A DNA stretch of 64,000 nucleotides from Panaeolus papilionaceus (GCA_015501605.1 JADNRZ010000009.1:434001-498000), one strand, 5' to 3'. Counted from the stretch's first letter, positions 36,628 to 48,389 are shown. The notes: generated from the letters alone by a model not told the origin. Program-made: numbers and translations.

Positions 36628-37352
36628 ATGGCCGCAAAGTAATCTACTTGCTATAGCATAAATCTTCAACGACTTACTCTTTATAGGTCTCTGGCTTCAT
36701 GCCTTTTCTGTAAAATCATTAAGGGTATGCATTTCCGAACGCCGAAGGGTTTGACCCTGCAGTTCAGGATTTGACTTTTCTTTTTTTGCGTGATTTTTAG
36801 GACAAATCCCGAGTTACAAGCTCGTTGAGACCGCCAATTCGTCAGTGTTATCATACGAACCATCCTGCAGTTATTCATCTCGCTTACAGTTTCGCTTTCC
36901 TCGACATCGGCCCGTTATCTAAAGGACACGCGCTGGTCATTCCCAAATGTGTGCTTGCACTTGAGCGAAAATCTCAGAATGTTTCAAGTCTAATTGTTCT
37001 CTAGACCATGCTGAGAAGCTTCATGACCTCCCTGACGAGTATTTGCAAGACGTTCTCCCGATTGCGAAGAGGATCGCGGTTGCTCAGGGTGTAGCGGACT
37101 ACAACATCCTGCAGAACAATGGGCGCCTTGCGCATCAGGTTAACCTCACACGCCATTTGCTCTTCATTCTTGGCTTCTGACTTGATACGTTTACAGGAAG
37201 TGGACCACGTTCATTTCCATGTTATCCCGAAACCAAATGCAACAGAGGGTCTTAGTATGTCGTGGCCTGCTCAGTCTCCAGAGAAAGACGTACTTCAATC
37301 CACTTTTGAAGAGTTAAAGTCAAAACTTGAAGGCGGAGAACCATTGCCCTGA
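36628..37352 (+). CDS. HIT-family nucleotide hydrolase (HINT-like), 145 aa
   Basis: Six exons: 36628..36638, 36687..36724, 36801..36840, 36890..36948, 37005..37138, 37197..37352. The first coding exon is 11 nt (MAA plus two bases of K) and joins to SLASCLFCKIIKGQIPSYKL. Family features are CLFCKII, FLDIGPLSKGHALVIPKYHAEKL, YNILQNNGRLAHQ and the histidine triad EVDHVHFHVIPKP. The central triad histidine forms the nucleotidyl intermediate. HINT proteins hydrolyse AMP-lysine and related phosphoramidates in the cytosol. Length fits the fungal Hnt1 group. No break is seen. Confidence 0.92.
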
Positions 37353-38216
37353 CTCGGACGCATAAAACAATGTAGGTTTCATTTCCACCTTCCCTTTGTT
37401 ATTGTGCTCAATGCCCTAGCCCCAAACCTGTAACCAGAAACGAGATTGTATGATGTGTTCATGCATGAGTGCAACGCCCAATGTCAGCCGAATATCTACT
37501 TATGGCAGAGAGAAAAAAACTCAAGTGTATATAATTATCAAAGCCGATAACCCTCAGTGTTATTCGCGAGGGTCGAATGCCAAGATCGAAGTGTTCAAAC
37601 CTCGAAACGGAATTACGTCCCTGAGGAAACTAAAATATTTTCAACTTCGACTACTCCTCTCATTTCCGCCGTTCAGAACCAGTTAAGCTAAGAGCGAGCT
37701 TGACGTATTATATCGCGCTTTGCGCATGTATCCCGCGCTCAGCACAAGCAGCTTGGCGCCTCGCGCGAGCTGGTAATCTGGACGCTAACAACGCTGCTGC
37801 AGGTGACGGTGCACAACCACAAACGTAAAAACTCAATTGATTGCTAAAAATAGGTAATGCTCCACCTTTAGCCGCTGCTATTTGCACCCTTCGCTGAAAA
37901 TTCTCCTACACAATCCTGCGCTAGTGCGTTCTTGGGATGACTTGGCCGTATTCTCGCGCCCTCGCCGCCTCTTATCGCACGTTTGTTCATACAAAATTTA
38001 CCCTCACACAGATACAAATTTTCACATCCATTTGGAGTGTTCATGACCTTTATGGTTATTGATCCCAAACCCGGCGATGATCGAAATCTCTCGATCACCT
38101 TCATACCACGTCATGGGCATATCCCTCTGGCGAGAGTTCAAATTTAAGGCTTATTGCAACTTGTCTATGAACCATTCTCTCCAACGGTCCCGCCTTTTGC
38201 TTTGTAGTTTTATGTG
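37353..38216. other. Intergenic spacer
   Basis: About 860 bp between the HIT gene and the transporter. No coding, RNA or repeat feature was supported. Confidence 0.45.
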
Positions 38217-40003
38217 ATGTCAAACCGATCGCTAGCACTCACTTCTCCTACACCAACGCTGACTTCGGACTCACTGCCTCGTCCTCGAGCAGTGCACCCG
38301 CTTGCCCGACGTGTCCATGGCTGGTCATGGCAAGGGGTACGTATGCTCGTGTTCTTCCGTCTGCAACCTCTAATACTAAACCATCGAATCGATACAGTTC
38401 CCCATCGGTATGGGCACAGGCGCCGTTTATCTTACCCTCTCTGGCATCAAAGACCATTCACCTCTCCTTGTTCATGTCGAAACTGTATTTTTCTTCATAA
38501 ATCTCGCCATTTTCTTCCTTAATTGCACCACGCTCTTTCTACAAGCTATCCGTGAGTCTTTAGCTCTCGGTGTTCCAGTTAGAATCGGTACTAACTTGGT
38601 ATGCCCAGTTTATCCAAAACAGGCATGGAGACTCCTGACACACCCTGTGAAGAGTATCTTCGTCCCACTAATAGTAAGTCGGTTATTTCCTACCCTTCGT
38701 TTCTTCATTTCAATTTCTATCCCGCAGGTTCTTTCATTTGCGACGCTCCTCATTGGAACTATCAATTATGCTGTACCTCATGAGCTCATTAGCGCGGAGT
38801 CTATCTACGCCCTATTTTGGTGAATGCCCACCGTTTGTTTTCCCTCTGCAATGCTAATCTAACACATACACGCAGGGTCTACGTTACATTTTCAATCATC
38901 ACCTGCTTTTTCATGCTCATGGTGTGGTTCAACAAGCCACACGACCTTACCGAATTCAGCCCCGCTTATGCCTTTCTGGTAAGTCATTCCCAATATGGTA
39001 GCGCACTGCAATAACCTTATTCACGAGCGCCTGTAGATTTTTCCAATGGTACGTTGCACTGGTTGGTCGATAGCACGCCAGCTGACGGTTATCTGCAGAT
39101 GCTCGTCGGAATAGTCGCCTTTAACGTTCTGCGAGTCATGGATCACGAAGATCATCGGAGCCTTGGAGTTCTCTTAACCGGGTACTTTTTCCAAGGTACG
39201 TTGTTGATCTCGCTTTCATGCGCGGAAAAAAAAACTAAGATCGCGACATAGGTCTTGGTTTCTTCATGACGTTTTTCTATATCTGCATATATATCATCCG
39301 GTTGATTATGGTGAGTAGCACGGGTTGGATTGAAGTACCACTTACTGACTTATGACCAGACTGGGTTCTTGGAAGGGCACCAAGCTAACGGCGCTTTTGT
39401 CGCCTGCGGACCTCCTGGCTTTACGGCTTTAGCCCTTATAAGACTCGGTGAACATGCCTCTCGAATGTGAGCCACGTTGATGATTCGTCGTATGATCACT
39501 ATACTGAACCAGTTGTAGACTACCCGAGTATGGCCTTGTTTCTCCTCTGGCAGGAGAAATATGGTACGCTGGCAGTGTTTTGGGAGCGCTTCTCTTATTC
39601 GGATTGGCCGTCTTCTTCTTCATCTTCGGGGCTTTACCTTACTATTGGAAGGTCCACAAAAGTCTCAACGAGATCCTTGGTTGTTGGGCCCTGACGTTCC
39701 CCAACGGTACGTACCACCACAGTCATAATCTATCGTGGACCATTTCTTAACGAACTTTCTGCAGTGGGGTGGATTGCAACCCTCCGACTCCTTGGTGATA
39801 TCTTCCAGATTCGAGGATTTTATTATGTCCATGTCATGCTGGCTGTGTGCATGTGTATCACATGGGCCATCTTGTTCATCCTCACTATTGTGGCCTTCTT
39901 CAAAGGCCTCATATTCAATACCACTAATGATGAGGACGTGTTACAGGATGAATCTGCCCTCGCACGCGCCAAGTCATACGTTACCGAAAAATCAGCGGTG
40001 TAA
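38217..40003 (+). CDS. Mae1/TehA-family (C4-dicarboxylate / anion) transporter, 411 aa
   Basis: Eleven exons: 38217..38336, 38398..38551, 38609..38673, 38728..38819, 38876..38978, 39037..39048, 39099..39195, 39252..39310, 39360..39466, 39519..39706, 39765..40003. About ten hydrophobic segments are seen. The first has FPIGMGTGAVYLTLSG, the family's glycine-rich start; a later loop reads TGFLEGHQANGAFVACGPPG. Exon 6 is 12 nt (IFPM). Family members include fission-yeast malate permease Mae1, sulfite pump Ssu1 and bacterial TehA; they move malate, other dicarboxylates, sulfite or chloride across the plasma membrane. The substrate cannot be told from sequence. The C-terminus is short and charged, ending EKSAV. 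Confidence 0.88.
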
Positions 40004-40360
40004 TTAGGGGAGCCTGGTCGCCCATCCCCGTCCCATCCTTTGCATACACGATCTATCACATTCGCTTTCTTACGTTTTCTTTTGCTTCGCATTATTACCC
40101 ATCGCATTTATATCCTTTCTCTGCTATCATTTCGTCATTTTCTCTTCTCGATATTTAGTTTAGTATAGATTTAGATTTACTTCCGGATGGAACGTCATTT
40201 AATTAGACCCTAGATAACATTGCATTCTCGTAGACTATTATGTCCTGATTATTCGTAATAGTTCGTACTTCATTTTCATCATAGGTCATCAGTCAGTCAA
40301 GGCTACCTGTCGAGCGTCGAGTACTTTGAAAGACAGTCAAGGTGAGCTTCCTGTGGAATA
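40004..40360. other. Convergent 3' intergenic region
   Basis: A 357-bp, T-rich region between two convergent stops, probably holding both 3' untranslated regions. No other feature. Confidence 0.5.
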
Positions 40361-41131
40361 TTATAACATCATCACCCCTATCAAGAGACCTCCGCCCACA
40401 AGCGCACTTGACCACATGCTAGCCGAGGCAAAAATCGAAGATCCGCTAGAAATGAAGAGCTTTTCTAGGGGACGAGTATAAGTTGCAGTGTAGGTAGATG
40501 TGAAGGTGCTTGTCGTGGTGGCAGCAGGATTTGTGAAGACAGTAACCATGGGTTGCTGAACCTCCTCAACACAAACACCCTCCCGCTTCTCCTGATTCAA
40601 ACTGCAGTCTTTGACAGACCCACGAATTCGAATTGGGAGTCCAGCAGTAGTAATGATCGAAGGAGCGGCGCTAATATGTAGTGTGGATGCTCCTTGATCC
40701 ATGGCGTCTTAAGTTTTCGTCGTTGTTAGGGTCGGCGCCTAGCACATGACTAATCCATAATCAACTCACAAGTACGAGTAATCTCCCCCGGAAGTACTGT
40801 GGTTTGGTGGAAGGCACCGCTGCTGACAGGTATCGCAATCCCGGAAAATACTTCCTGTACTTCGTATTGCGTCACTGTTGCACCCTTTTCTGCAGGCGCC
40901 GCGACACCCTTGCGGTCCCGCACGTACGAATACCCAACACCGACGTCTTCGGGTAACAAAGGGGAAATATCTCCTTCGTTTATGACATCGTAAAGTGGTG
41001 GTAGAGCGAATGTTGAATGTACTATAAGATTGGGTTAAAAATTGGTAAACGCTGTGGAAGTCCGTAGCTTACTCACTCGATGAAAGCAGTACAAGACTGC
41101 AAACGAAGGAGGACAACGTTTTCGGCATCAT
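40361..41131 (-). CDS. Secreted, probably GPI-anchored protein of unknown function, 217 aa
   Basis: Three exons: 41131..41077, 41021..40770 and 40707..40361. The N-terminus (MMPKTLSSFVCSLVLLSS) is a signal peptide. The middle contains KGATVTQYEVQEVFSGIAIP and a segment with two Cys (KDCSLNQEKREGVCVEEV). A Thr/Ser-rich stalk (TTTSTFTSTYTATYTRP) precedes a hydrophobic tail (SALVGGGLLIGVMML), suggesting a GPI-anchored, O-glycosylated wall protein. No known domain was recognised. A clear paralogue, apparently broken, lies at 61810-62495. Confidence 0.75.
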
Positions 41132-41773
41132 CTTGATCGTGATAGGGAATTAGTGCAGAATGATAATGGTCATTCATATTCAGTGCTGCTATTTATGTAA
41201 ATCTGGAGCACAGCAAGGGCGCTTCTGAAGTCGTATAGCGATTCATGTCACAAGCCGCGATGGTCGGAATTGACAACAGCCGGAATGTCTTGGCTGGTAA
41301 TCAAAGAGTGCCACGTTATCCAATTCTATGAGTGACTGTGTGCTATAAATAATCCAAATACATGTTTGAAATATTCAAGTTGCTGTGCTGCTCACTAGGA
41401 TAGGTATGCAATGCTAGTTGTCTGTCTAAACGTGTCACAAAATCACAATAGGCAGCTTCCAGGAGACAAGTTGGTTTTCCGTAATCAGACCTACGACATG
41501 AGTGGATCTGTACTTTGTCTATACTCGATGCTATTCAGGTATCTGCGAAACAATTGGTTAAATCCCTAACTGCGGTGATGACCCAGATCGACCTCGAGTC
41601 TCGGAGAAACCGCGGATCTCGAACGTCAAAGTAGTGACCACAAGATCAACGGCATCCTTTTAGTACCGCTGTGTCGTGGACTTGGACAGTATTGTTGGGC
41701 GCTGTTTCTTTCCGAGTCGCCCTTTAAGAGATCAGTACATTCTGCCGAGGTTGGATGTCTATGCCTATTAGTA
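41132..41773. other. Intergenic, left margin of the transposon island
   Basis: About 640 bp upstream of the GPI-type gene. The part near 41640-41770 may be decayed sequence downstream of the reading frame split by the hAT element. Confidence 0.4.
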
Positions 41774-41888
41774 TTAGACCCGGTGTAGAACCTCGGAAGA
41801 CAAACCACTGTTGTCCAAAGTTGCGGTTCGCAGTAAATGGGCAAATTCCCACGCTGTATTAAGCTCCTCGATATTTGTGGGAGGTAGG
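41774..41888 (-). pseudogene. 3' fragment of a reading frame split by the hAT element
   Basis: On the minus strand this reads PTNIEELNTAWEFAHLLR, then about 20 more residues to a stop at 41776..41774. The other half lies beyond the hAT at 46208-46457. When the element and one 8-bp target copy are disregarded, the frame runs straight across the junction. The sequence recalls proteins linked to Agaricomycete Plavaka/KDZ-type transposons, but that is recollection, not a search result. The early stop and possible frame slip beyond it (NRHRHP in another frame) suggest decay before or after the insertion. Confidence 0.45.
41881..41888. repeat. Left 8-bp target-site duplication of the hAT element
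   Basis: GAGGTAGG, identical to 46200..46207. An 8-bp duplication is the hallmark of hAT insertion. Confidence 0.93.
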
Positions 41889-41906
41889 TAGTGTTGTTAT
41901 CGAGTC
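41889..41906 (+). repeat. Left terminal inverted repeat of the hAT element
   Basis: TAGTGTTGTTATCGAGTC; pairs with 46182..46199 with one mismatch (position 11). Confidence 0.9.
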
Positions 41907-41995
41907 GATCTAGTCGATTCGAGTTGGAAAACTCGTTTAACTCGTTTGTGCGAGTTTTGATCGAGTTCAACTCGGGTCTAAACGAGTTGACTCGT
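41907..41995. repeat. Left subterminal CGAGTT/AACTCG cluster of the hAT
   Basis: At least six copies of ACTCG or CGAGT in either orientation within about 90 bp. Likely transposase binding sites, by analogy with other hATs. Confidence 0.7.
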
Positions 41996-42212
41996 TATGA
42001 CACGTGTGATCATCGGCAATTCCCTGGAGCCAATGAGATCGCTTGATTAAATCATCTAGTTGTTAACAAGTCCGTAAGAGTCCTTACATCGTTGAACCTG
42101 TAGTAATTAGACAACATTGCCTGTGGATTGATATTTCATAGTCGTTATTAAACACACATGTAGATTAGTATATAGTTAAGTTTTAAATTAGCTAGACATT
42201 ACAGTTAATTAT

Positions 42213-45200
42213 TTATTTAATGGCCTCTTCAATTTCGCACATGCGTGCTTCCTTGAGAAGCAGCTGAACTTCCTCCAGTTGACCAAGCTTTATTAGCTCC
42301 TCTATTGCTGCCACTGTCACTTGACCATCTATTGTGTAATCCTGTTCTTGCGCGAGCCAGTTGCCACTGAAATCAAGCCGAAGTTGCTTTCGAGAGTACT
42401 TGAGACATTGAAGGACCTCCTGTAGTTTGGGCTGGATTCGACTTCGGCACATTGTGCATGTTTCTTTGCTAGATGAGAAGACACGCTCGCAAGGAACAGC
42501 TGATGCTTGAACCGGGAGAACGTCCATTGCCACAGAAAACATGAGGGGAAAACGAGACTCGGATATCTAAGTATTCACAAATGCCAGATCATTAGTGCCC
42601 AAGTGTGGTTTAGAAACAAAAATAACCAACATACATCCCAGTATCGCACCAAGTCTATACCGGATGGTGGGCTTATAGGGTCCTCTGCCATATAGCTTTT
42701 GAATTCCTTCTTGGCAGCCTGCCGATCACATTTTAGGAGGTGGGTTTCTTGTGCATGCAATTCTTCCAATGATAGAGGCACAGGTGCAGGTGCAGGTGCA
42801 GCACAGACGACAGGAGCAGGTGTTGGTGAGGGTATAGCAGCATCACTATTAGTGCAACTTGAAGTCGAAGTGGGAGATTGAGTGCCTGGCAAGGTTGGAA
42901 GAGTGACAACACGTTGCACAGCCGCTGCTTCTTGAAGGCTCTGCATGTTTTCCATCCCTTGCGCCTGTGATGCAACTGCAGCTGATGTATGTGCGTAAAT
43001 AGCTGGTGCTGTCACTGAGCGAGAGAGCAGTGTCGGAGTTCCAGAAGTGCTGCATTCCTTCTCCGCATCTCTTATCTTATGGCGTCGTGCTGTGCAATAG
43101 GCAGTCATCTGAGTTTATGTTAGCAGTTGATAATTTCATGATGTCAGATATTCACGCACTGCTTCAATCATCCACTCCTTCGCATCTTGGTGCTCGCTGG
43201 GCTGCCAATGATCCTTGATCCAAGTAAGCTTTGAGGATGGATTCAGAACTACGAATGTCAACACAGATACAAGCAAAAAAGAGAGCGAACACGTACTCAT
43301 TGCTAATGCATAGATACAGCTTTTCCTTCCTTTTGTTACATACTCTTGGATCTTGGCAATGCCGACGCCGATGAAATGAGCCAATTCTGGAATGGTTTTT
43401 TGGAGTGTAAACCATGATTTGATGAGAATCTCAAAGGCGGGAAGGGCAACTGAAAGGGTAGGTGTTTTCTCAAACGAAAGCAGCTCTTGAGTGCCATTTG
43501 GTAACGAAAGAACCTGATGGATGTGAGCCAGCACTTCCCATTGTTTTGGCGAGAACTGAAGGTAGGCGAACGATGCGTATTTCGGCTGCTGCAAGAGAAC
43601 GAGAATTGCCTGGCATTTAGATCAATCAGTACTCTTATTTTGATCATTGACAAAACATGAGGATTAAATACATACTGGATAAAGCTCAATTACTCTTCCC
43701 ACCATGTTGTAGAAAGACGACCAATGTGTCTCAACATCACGCAACAGTTGCAGGTTTGCCAACTGGATGGTGGCCCCTTGGCTGTCTTTCCCCCATGCAC
43801 CCTCCTCATTACCTGTCACTACAACCTCTCTCAAATCTGCACAGCGCTGTCCTGATGATTGACATTCAGAAACAATCTTGTGCGCTATCCCAGGGGGGTC
43901 TGATACAAGTGCGTCTTCATATTCTGCGCGAATTGTGAGTTCTTGTTCTGGCAATGGTTTTCCATCAGCATCAGTAGTGATCACAGTAACCATGTATGGT
44001 GCTTCCTTGAGTTCTTTCACTATGGTTTGAGCCGCAATGTTTATGATATGGGCAAAACACCTTAAGTTTTAAGTGATTAGCCTGATTAGCATAGTGCATA
44101 GTGTGTACTAAAAGTAAGTTAAACTTACCAGATTCGATTACCATCTGCACAAAAGGTAATAAAATCTCGATTGCAGCACCTTTCCAACTTGGCCATAGAT
44201 GTATCACAGCTTGATGCATTGTCGAGCGTCCATTGCCCCATCTACATGGCATAGGTTCCAGCATTAGCGTCGAATGCTGACAGGAATGGAAAAGACATAC
44301 CTTGCGATGAACGTCAGCTTCCTTCACAATGTCATACATGATTTGACCAACATTTTCGCCTGCATGGGATCCTGGAACTAGACAGAAAGCGAGAAGGCGA
44401 TTGGCGATCTTGAGATGACCAGCCTTGTCGTGCGCCGCAAAATGGCAAGTGATAGCAAGATAAGATGAAAGCACAGGATCGCTCCACATATCAGAGGTGA
44501 AAGATATGCGACCCAATGCTTGTTTGAGTTCCAACTTCAAAGCAGCATGTTCTTCGGCATACATTTTGTGGATAAGGTTGGTAATTGACAAGCGATGTGG
44601 AAGATCCTTGTTAGAAATGCCAGGACGACCGTAAAGAGCCCATCTGCGAAATTCAGGGCACTCGATGACATTTAGAGACTGTAAAGCTTTAATGAGATTA
44701 CAATTACGTAGAATGAAAGATATGGCACACCTGGTCATCTGCAACTATCCAATCCACCATTAGTTCAAGCCAGCGTTCAATGGAAAACGGCTTGTTATCA
44801 TCTCCCTCAATGAAACTTGCCTGAGACAAATCCCAGAGTCCCAGAACTTTAACCAAGTCTGAGTAGAGTTCTCCATGTGTCCCACTGAGATGTGTACGGA
44901 GAGTGCTTGTTGTACCGCCGTTGTTGACAGAAAAAACTCGCCATTTGTCTCTGGAATAAATGTCAGTAAGATTTCAGAGCAATTGACAGATGAAAACTAA
45001 CCTGCAAAGGCGGCATCGCACATACGGTGTTTGAGGTTTGACAAAGATAATGGGGTGATCAGCTGGGCCGGCATCGGGTATTTCATTGGGAATGACATTT
45101 GACTCGAGAGGTATCATGAAATACCACACATCGTGTGCTTTGAGGTTCTGCTGCTGATTTTGACTTTGAGGTTTCAGAGCCTGATAAATGCCCTGCCAAA

Positions 45201-45810
45201 CTGGATCTGACGATGCTGCTGGCTCCGAAGCTGCTCCCAGTGGTGTGGAATCAGTAACAGGTCCAACACCCACAGTTTGAGAGGTGTTGATTGGTGATTG
45301 AGCAACATCAGCATCAGCAGTGGGTTGTGAAGCTGATAGACGAGCTCGTTTGGGTGGTTTGGATTGAGTACTCCGAGAGGCGCTCTTTCGCTTAGAAGTA
45401 GTCGTAGCAGGAGGGATATTTGTAACATCCTGAAGAGGTGCTGGTGGATTAGGATAAGGATGAGACGTTGAACCAGGGTAGACACCATGGGGTTGGTGAC
45501 TCGGAGTGGGCTGAGTGTAAGGAATGGTACAATCCGGATATGGGGATGCTGTGTGGTATGCAGGCTGATAATTATCATAATAAGACCCTGGTGGGTAGTG
45601 AGAGTAGGCAGGCTGAGGAGGTGAAGGAGAGTGTGCACTGCTAGGAAAGGAATGAAAAGGGGTGGCACCCCGAGCCTGAGGGGTTTGTAGCAGCTCATGC
45701 TGCCAACACTGTTGAGCCCAGCGACTGTGCTGCGGCCCACATCGACAGACAGTAGGTGAATGGCAAATACATCTTGCAGAGTAACCAGCACTCATGGCCA
45801 CCAATGTCAA
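42213..45810 (-). CDS. hAT transposase, about 1044 aa, apparently intact
   Basis: Nine exons: 45810..45002, 44950..44731, 44678..44301, 44241..44129, 44060..43676, 43609..43297, 43248..43160, 43108..42635, 42566..42213; every junction keeps the frame. The Pro/Tyr-rich N-terminal ~200 residues are unusual. A BED-type zinc finger follows (CRLCRDKW, then THLSGTHGELY). The catalytic core has ISFTSDMWSDPVLSSYLA, WTLDNASSCDTSMAKLE and CFAHIINIAAQTIV. A Pro/Ala-rich insert follows, then the C-terminal dimerisation region (VLPVQASAVPCERVFSSSKE). The start could also be Met at 45795. The enzyme would cut and paste its own element and move related non-autonomous copies. Confidence 0.9.
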
Positions 45811-46077
45811 GGAAACTCACCCTATGCTCATAATTTATATGCTCCTCAAATTCCAGCCCTGATGTTTGAATGTCACTGGCATTGAAAAACGAGGCTACTG
45901 AATGTTCCAATATACATTAAAGACATTGGCCAAGGTTCTACTACAGAGCAAGGATCAATCACAAGTGCACTTGATGATGATGGCAGCGTTGGAAGAGGGT
46001 CAAGGGTAAGGACATCATTCCCAGTCCCTACATTAAACAAAGTCACATGTATTGTGTGTAAACTTGTTTACAACTTG

Positions 46078-46181
46078 ACAACTTGCGAGTTTCAACTCAA
46101 CTCGCTCGATCCAATTGAGTCGCGACTTGTTTAGCAACTCGACTTGTTTAGCAACTCGACTCGTTTTAACGAGTTCAACTT
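46078..46181. repeat. Right subterminal CGAGTT/AACTCG cluster of the hAT
   Basis: Many AACTCG/CGAGTT copies, including two tandem copies of a block reading GACTTGTTTAGCAACTC. Mirrors the left cluster. Confidence 0.7.
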
Positions 46182-46199
46182 GACTCGACAACAACACTA
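46182..46199 (-). repeat. Right terminal inverted repeat of the hAT element
   Basis: Read inward on the minus strand: TAGTGTTGTTGTCGAGTC; 17 of 18 match the left end. Confidence 0.9.
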
Positions 46200-46207
46200 G
46201 AGGTAGG
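46200..46207. repeat. Right 8-bp target-site duplication of the hAT element
   Basis: GAGGTAGG, identical to 41881..41888. Confidence 0.93.
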
Positions 46208-46457
46208 TCATACTCTGGTGTATCACCCACTTCCGAATCACTCTCAGACTCACTACAATCCGTATGGGGAAGTGACGGCTGATTAGATTGTTGTGTTGGT
46301 GAGGGATGTGATGGTACGGGAGATGTATGGCTACAATTCTCAGTGTCTACCAGGCCCAGGGCTAAAAGTGGAGGTTTGGTTAATTAGTATACCAGTGGAT
46401 CCAACTTTTTTTATACTCACCACTTCCCTGACACTCGTCTTGGTCCAGATCTGAAGA
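46208..46457 (-). pseudogene. 5' fragment of the reading frame split by the hAT element
   Basis: The minus-strand exon 46457..about 46423 (SSDLDQDECQGS) joins, across a GTGAGT..TTTTAG intron, to a Ser/Pro-rich stretch. That stretch ends HTDCSESESDSEVGDTPEYD at the transposon border. It continues in frame into 41888..41774 on the far side of the hAT. No start codon was found with confidence. Acidic, Ser-rich N-terminus of an unidentified, perhaps transposon-derived, protein. Confidence 0.45.
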
Positions 46458-46632
46458 CTGAAAATGAATAATGAATCAATTTATATATGCACACTGAACA
46501 AAAAACACATTACATGAACGGAGTAGTGTGTAATTGAACCTGTGCACAGGCATTTCTCAAACTGATCTCACTCTGTTAGATGCTCTCCTGCAGATCCATT
46601 GTCTTCGTCTTCCAGCCCTTCCTCACTCTCCA

Positions 46633-47114
46633 TGTTACGCTATATCTTTTCTCTTTTGCCTTACCACTATGCCCCTATCTTTTTGTCATCTTATCTGGAC
46701 TATTATCTTATCTTCATGTACTATCATCTCTCTTTGTACTTGTAGTTCGCCCTATCATCTTATCTTTTTCCTCTTCTCACTCCACTTCCATTCCCGCTGT
46801 CGCTCCACACCTCATTCCGTTTTCTGACTCATACCTCTCTTACATCTATGACTCATTTTCTATTATATTCCCATACACGTTCCATTATGACTCCTTTACC
46901 CCGTCTTCTGACTCTTATTTATCTTGCGCACAGACCATCTGTATTGCGTATAAAAACCCCAGTATTATACCCATGTTCTTTAGCTAGTTCTTTAACTACA
47001 ATAGAACAATCACTTCTACTGGACCTCTTTTACTTGCTCTCTGCTAAGACAATACCATCGAGCGATCACTCGAAGTGGCATTCTTAGTTAGATACTCTCG
47101 AACTCGAACGTAAC
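46633..47114 (+). repeat. LTR-like sequence, plus orientation
   Basis: About 482 bp starting TGTTACG and ending CGTAAC. It is similar, in inverted orientation, to 47480..47969: shared blocks include CATCTTATCTGGACTA, TTCCCGCTGTCGCTCCAC and TTCTTTAGCTAGTTCTTTAAC. A TATAAAAACC near 46949 and pyrimidine-rich upstream sequence fit an LTR promoter. Long open frames here are low-complexity artefacts. It is probably a solo or rearranged LTR. Confidence 0.6.
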
Positions 47115-47467
47115 TCACCGAACCGACTCCGACCTTGCCCTTGTACTCTGTTCTTGTTGACTCTACGGCTGGACTCGTACGCACTGACCAAGTCAACCGT
47201 AACACTCCAAAGCTCTTTTCTTTGTGTCTGGCATTTCACTGCTGCCAGCAGATGACATCTTGAGATGCCCTGTGCTTGAGGGCAGGAGAGGCATTGCCTG
47301 ACTGCCAGAGGATGTTGGCCGAAGTGGTGCGTGATCGTAATACATTGACCTCCCAACAAACTTGCCACCTTTACATCTTTCAAAACAGTTGCTGTTACGA
47401 TAGCTCGACGGGCGCTTGCGGTTAAGGCCTTTGAGCTCGTCGGAGTCGAGTTCGGAAGAAGGTTCAT
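47115..47467 (-). pseudogene. Truncated gag-like fragment of an LTR retrotransposon
   Basis: A minus-strand frame starts MNLLPNSTPTSSKALTASAR just inside the minus-oriented LTR and runs to the inner end of the plus-oriented LTR. Its place just after an LTR suggests the beginning of gag or a leader protein. It has no recognisable domain, so the assignment rests on position. Truncated by rearrangement. Confidence 0.4.
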
Positions 47468-47479
47468 TTGTTCGTTGCG

Positions 47480-47969
47480 TGATAAGTTCGATATCGTTCT
47501 AAGAATGCCACTGCGTACACGCGCTACGCTGGTATTGTCTTAGAAGAGAGCAAGAGGAGTAAGATCGTCGTAGAAGTGTTGTTCTATTCGAAGTTAAAGA
47601 ACTAGCTAAAGAACAATGGTATAAGCTACGGTGTTTATATAGGTATCTAACGAGGCTGTGCGTGTAAACACCAAGTAGATAAGGTGAGAGATATATGAGT
47701 CAGAAGTTTAGTTTGTAGTAGAAATGAGTCATAAGCATGGGAAGGATGAGTAAGGAAACGAGTCATAGATAGGAAAATGAAGTGGAGCGACAGCGGGAAT
47801 GAAGGTGGAGTGGGAGTCGGGGATAGGAGGAAAATGTGGGGTTTCGGAGATAGGAAATAGATGAAATAAAAGTACAAAGAGAGATGATAGTACACAAAGA
47901 TAAGATGAAGAGAGATAGTAGTCCAGATAAGATAGGGAAAAGATGAAGAAGAAAAGAGTCGACGTAACA
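47480..47969 (-). repeat. LTR-like sequence, minus orientation
   Basis: About 490 bp starting TGTTACG at 47969 on the minus strand and ending CGCAAC near 47480. Diverged copy of 46633..47114 in opposite orientation. The two arms can form a long imperfect hairpin around a spacer of about 365 bp. Confidence 0.58.
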
Positions 47970-48389
47970 GTTGCAATAATACTTCACAGACATGGCAGCA
48001 AGTTGGCAGCAAGGGCAGAAGACAGTGAGAGCAAGGAGAGGGTGAGGGCAGGAGATAAGGAAGACGTGCATGAGAGTGGTGGCATCATCGGATTGTCTCA
48101 CAAATGCAAGGACTTGAGGCATGTGTCGTCTAGGGCAACTGGTCACATTGACAAGGTCGAATCAAGCTTGATGCAGTCAAGAGACCTGCGCTGCGGCACG
48201 GTTGTGAAGTAAATCAAAGAATATTGAACAGTAAATAGATGTAAAACGAAAATCCCTGATGGACTTCTCTTGGACCCTTCAGAAACCGACTAAAAATGTT
48301 CATGTCCTATTTAAACAGATGCTATTCTCACTGGGCCTCAACAATGAATTGCAGTCAAACAGGTGGAAAAAAATAAAATAAAAAAAGAA

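Larger units (their letters stand above)
41889..46199 (-). mobile_element. Complete hAT-superfamily DNA transposon, 4311 bp
   Basis: The ends are defined by a perfect 8-bp target duplication (GAGGTAGG at 41881..41888 and 46200..46207). Terminal inverted repeats are TAGTGTTGTTATCGAGTC on the left and TAGTGTTGTTGTCGAGTC reading in from the right (17 of 18 match). Inside each end lie clusters of CGAGTT/AACTCG motifs, as in hAT subterminal repeats that bind transposase. The single gene (minus strand, 42213..45810) has BED-finger, hAT core and dimerisation regions and an unbroken spliced frame. The element therefore looks autonomous and fairly young. It interrupts an older coding sequence. Confidence 0.93.

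Noticed and set aside
46534..46987. Two plus-strand frames of about 100-135 codons
   Set aside because: Cys/Ser/Leu/Phe-rich translation of a pyrimidine-rich LTR-like sequence; no domain.
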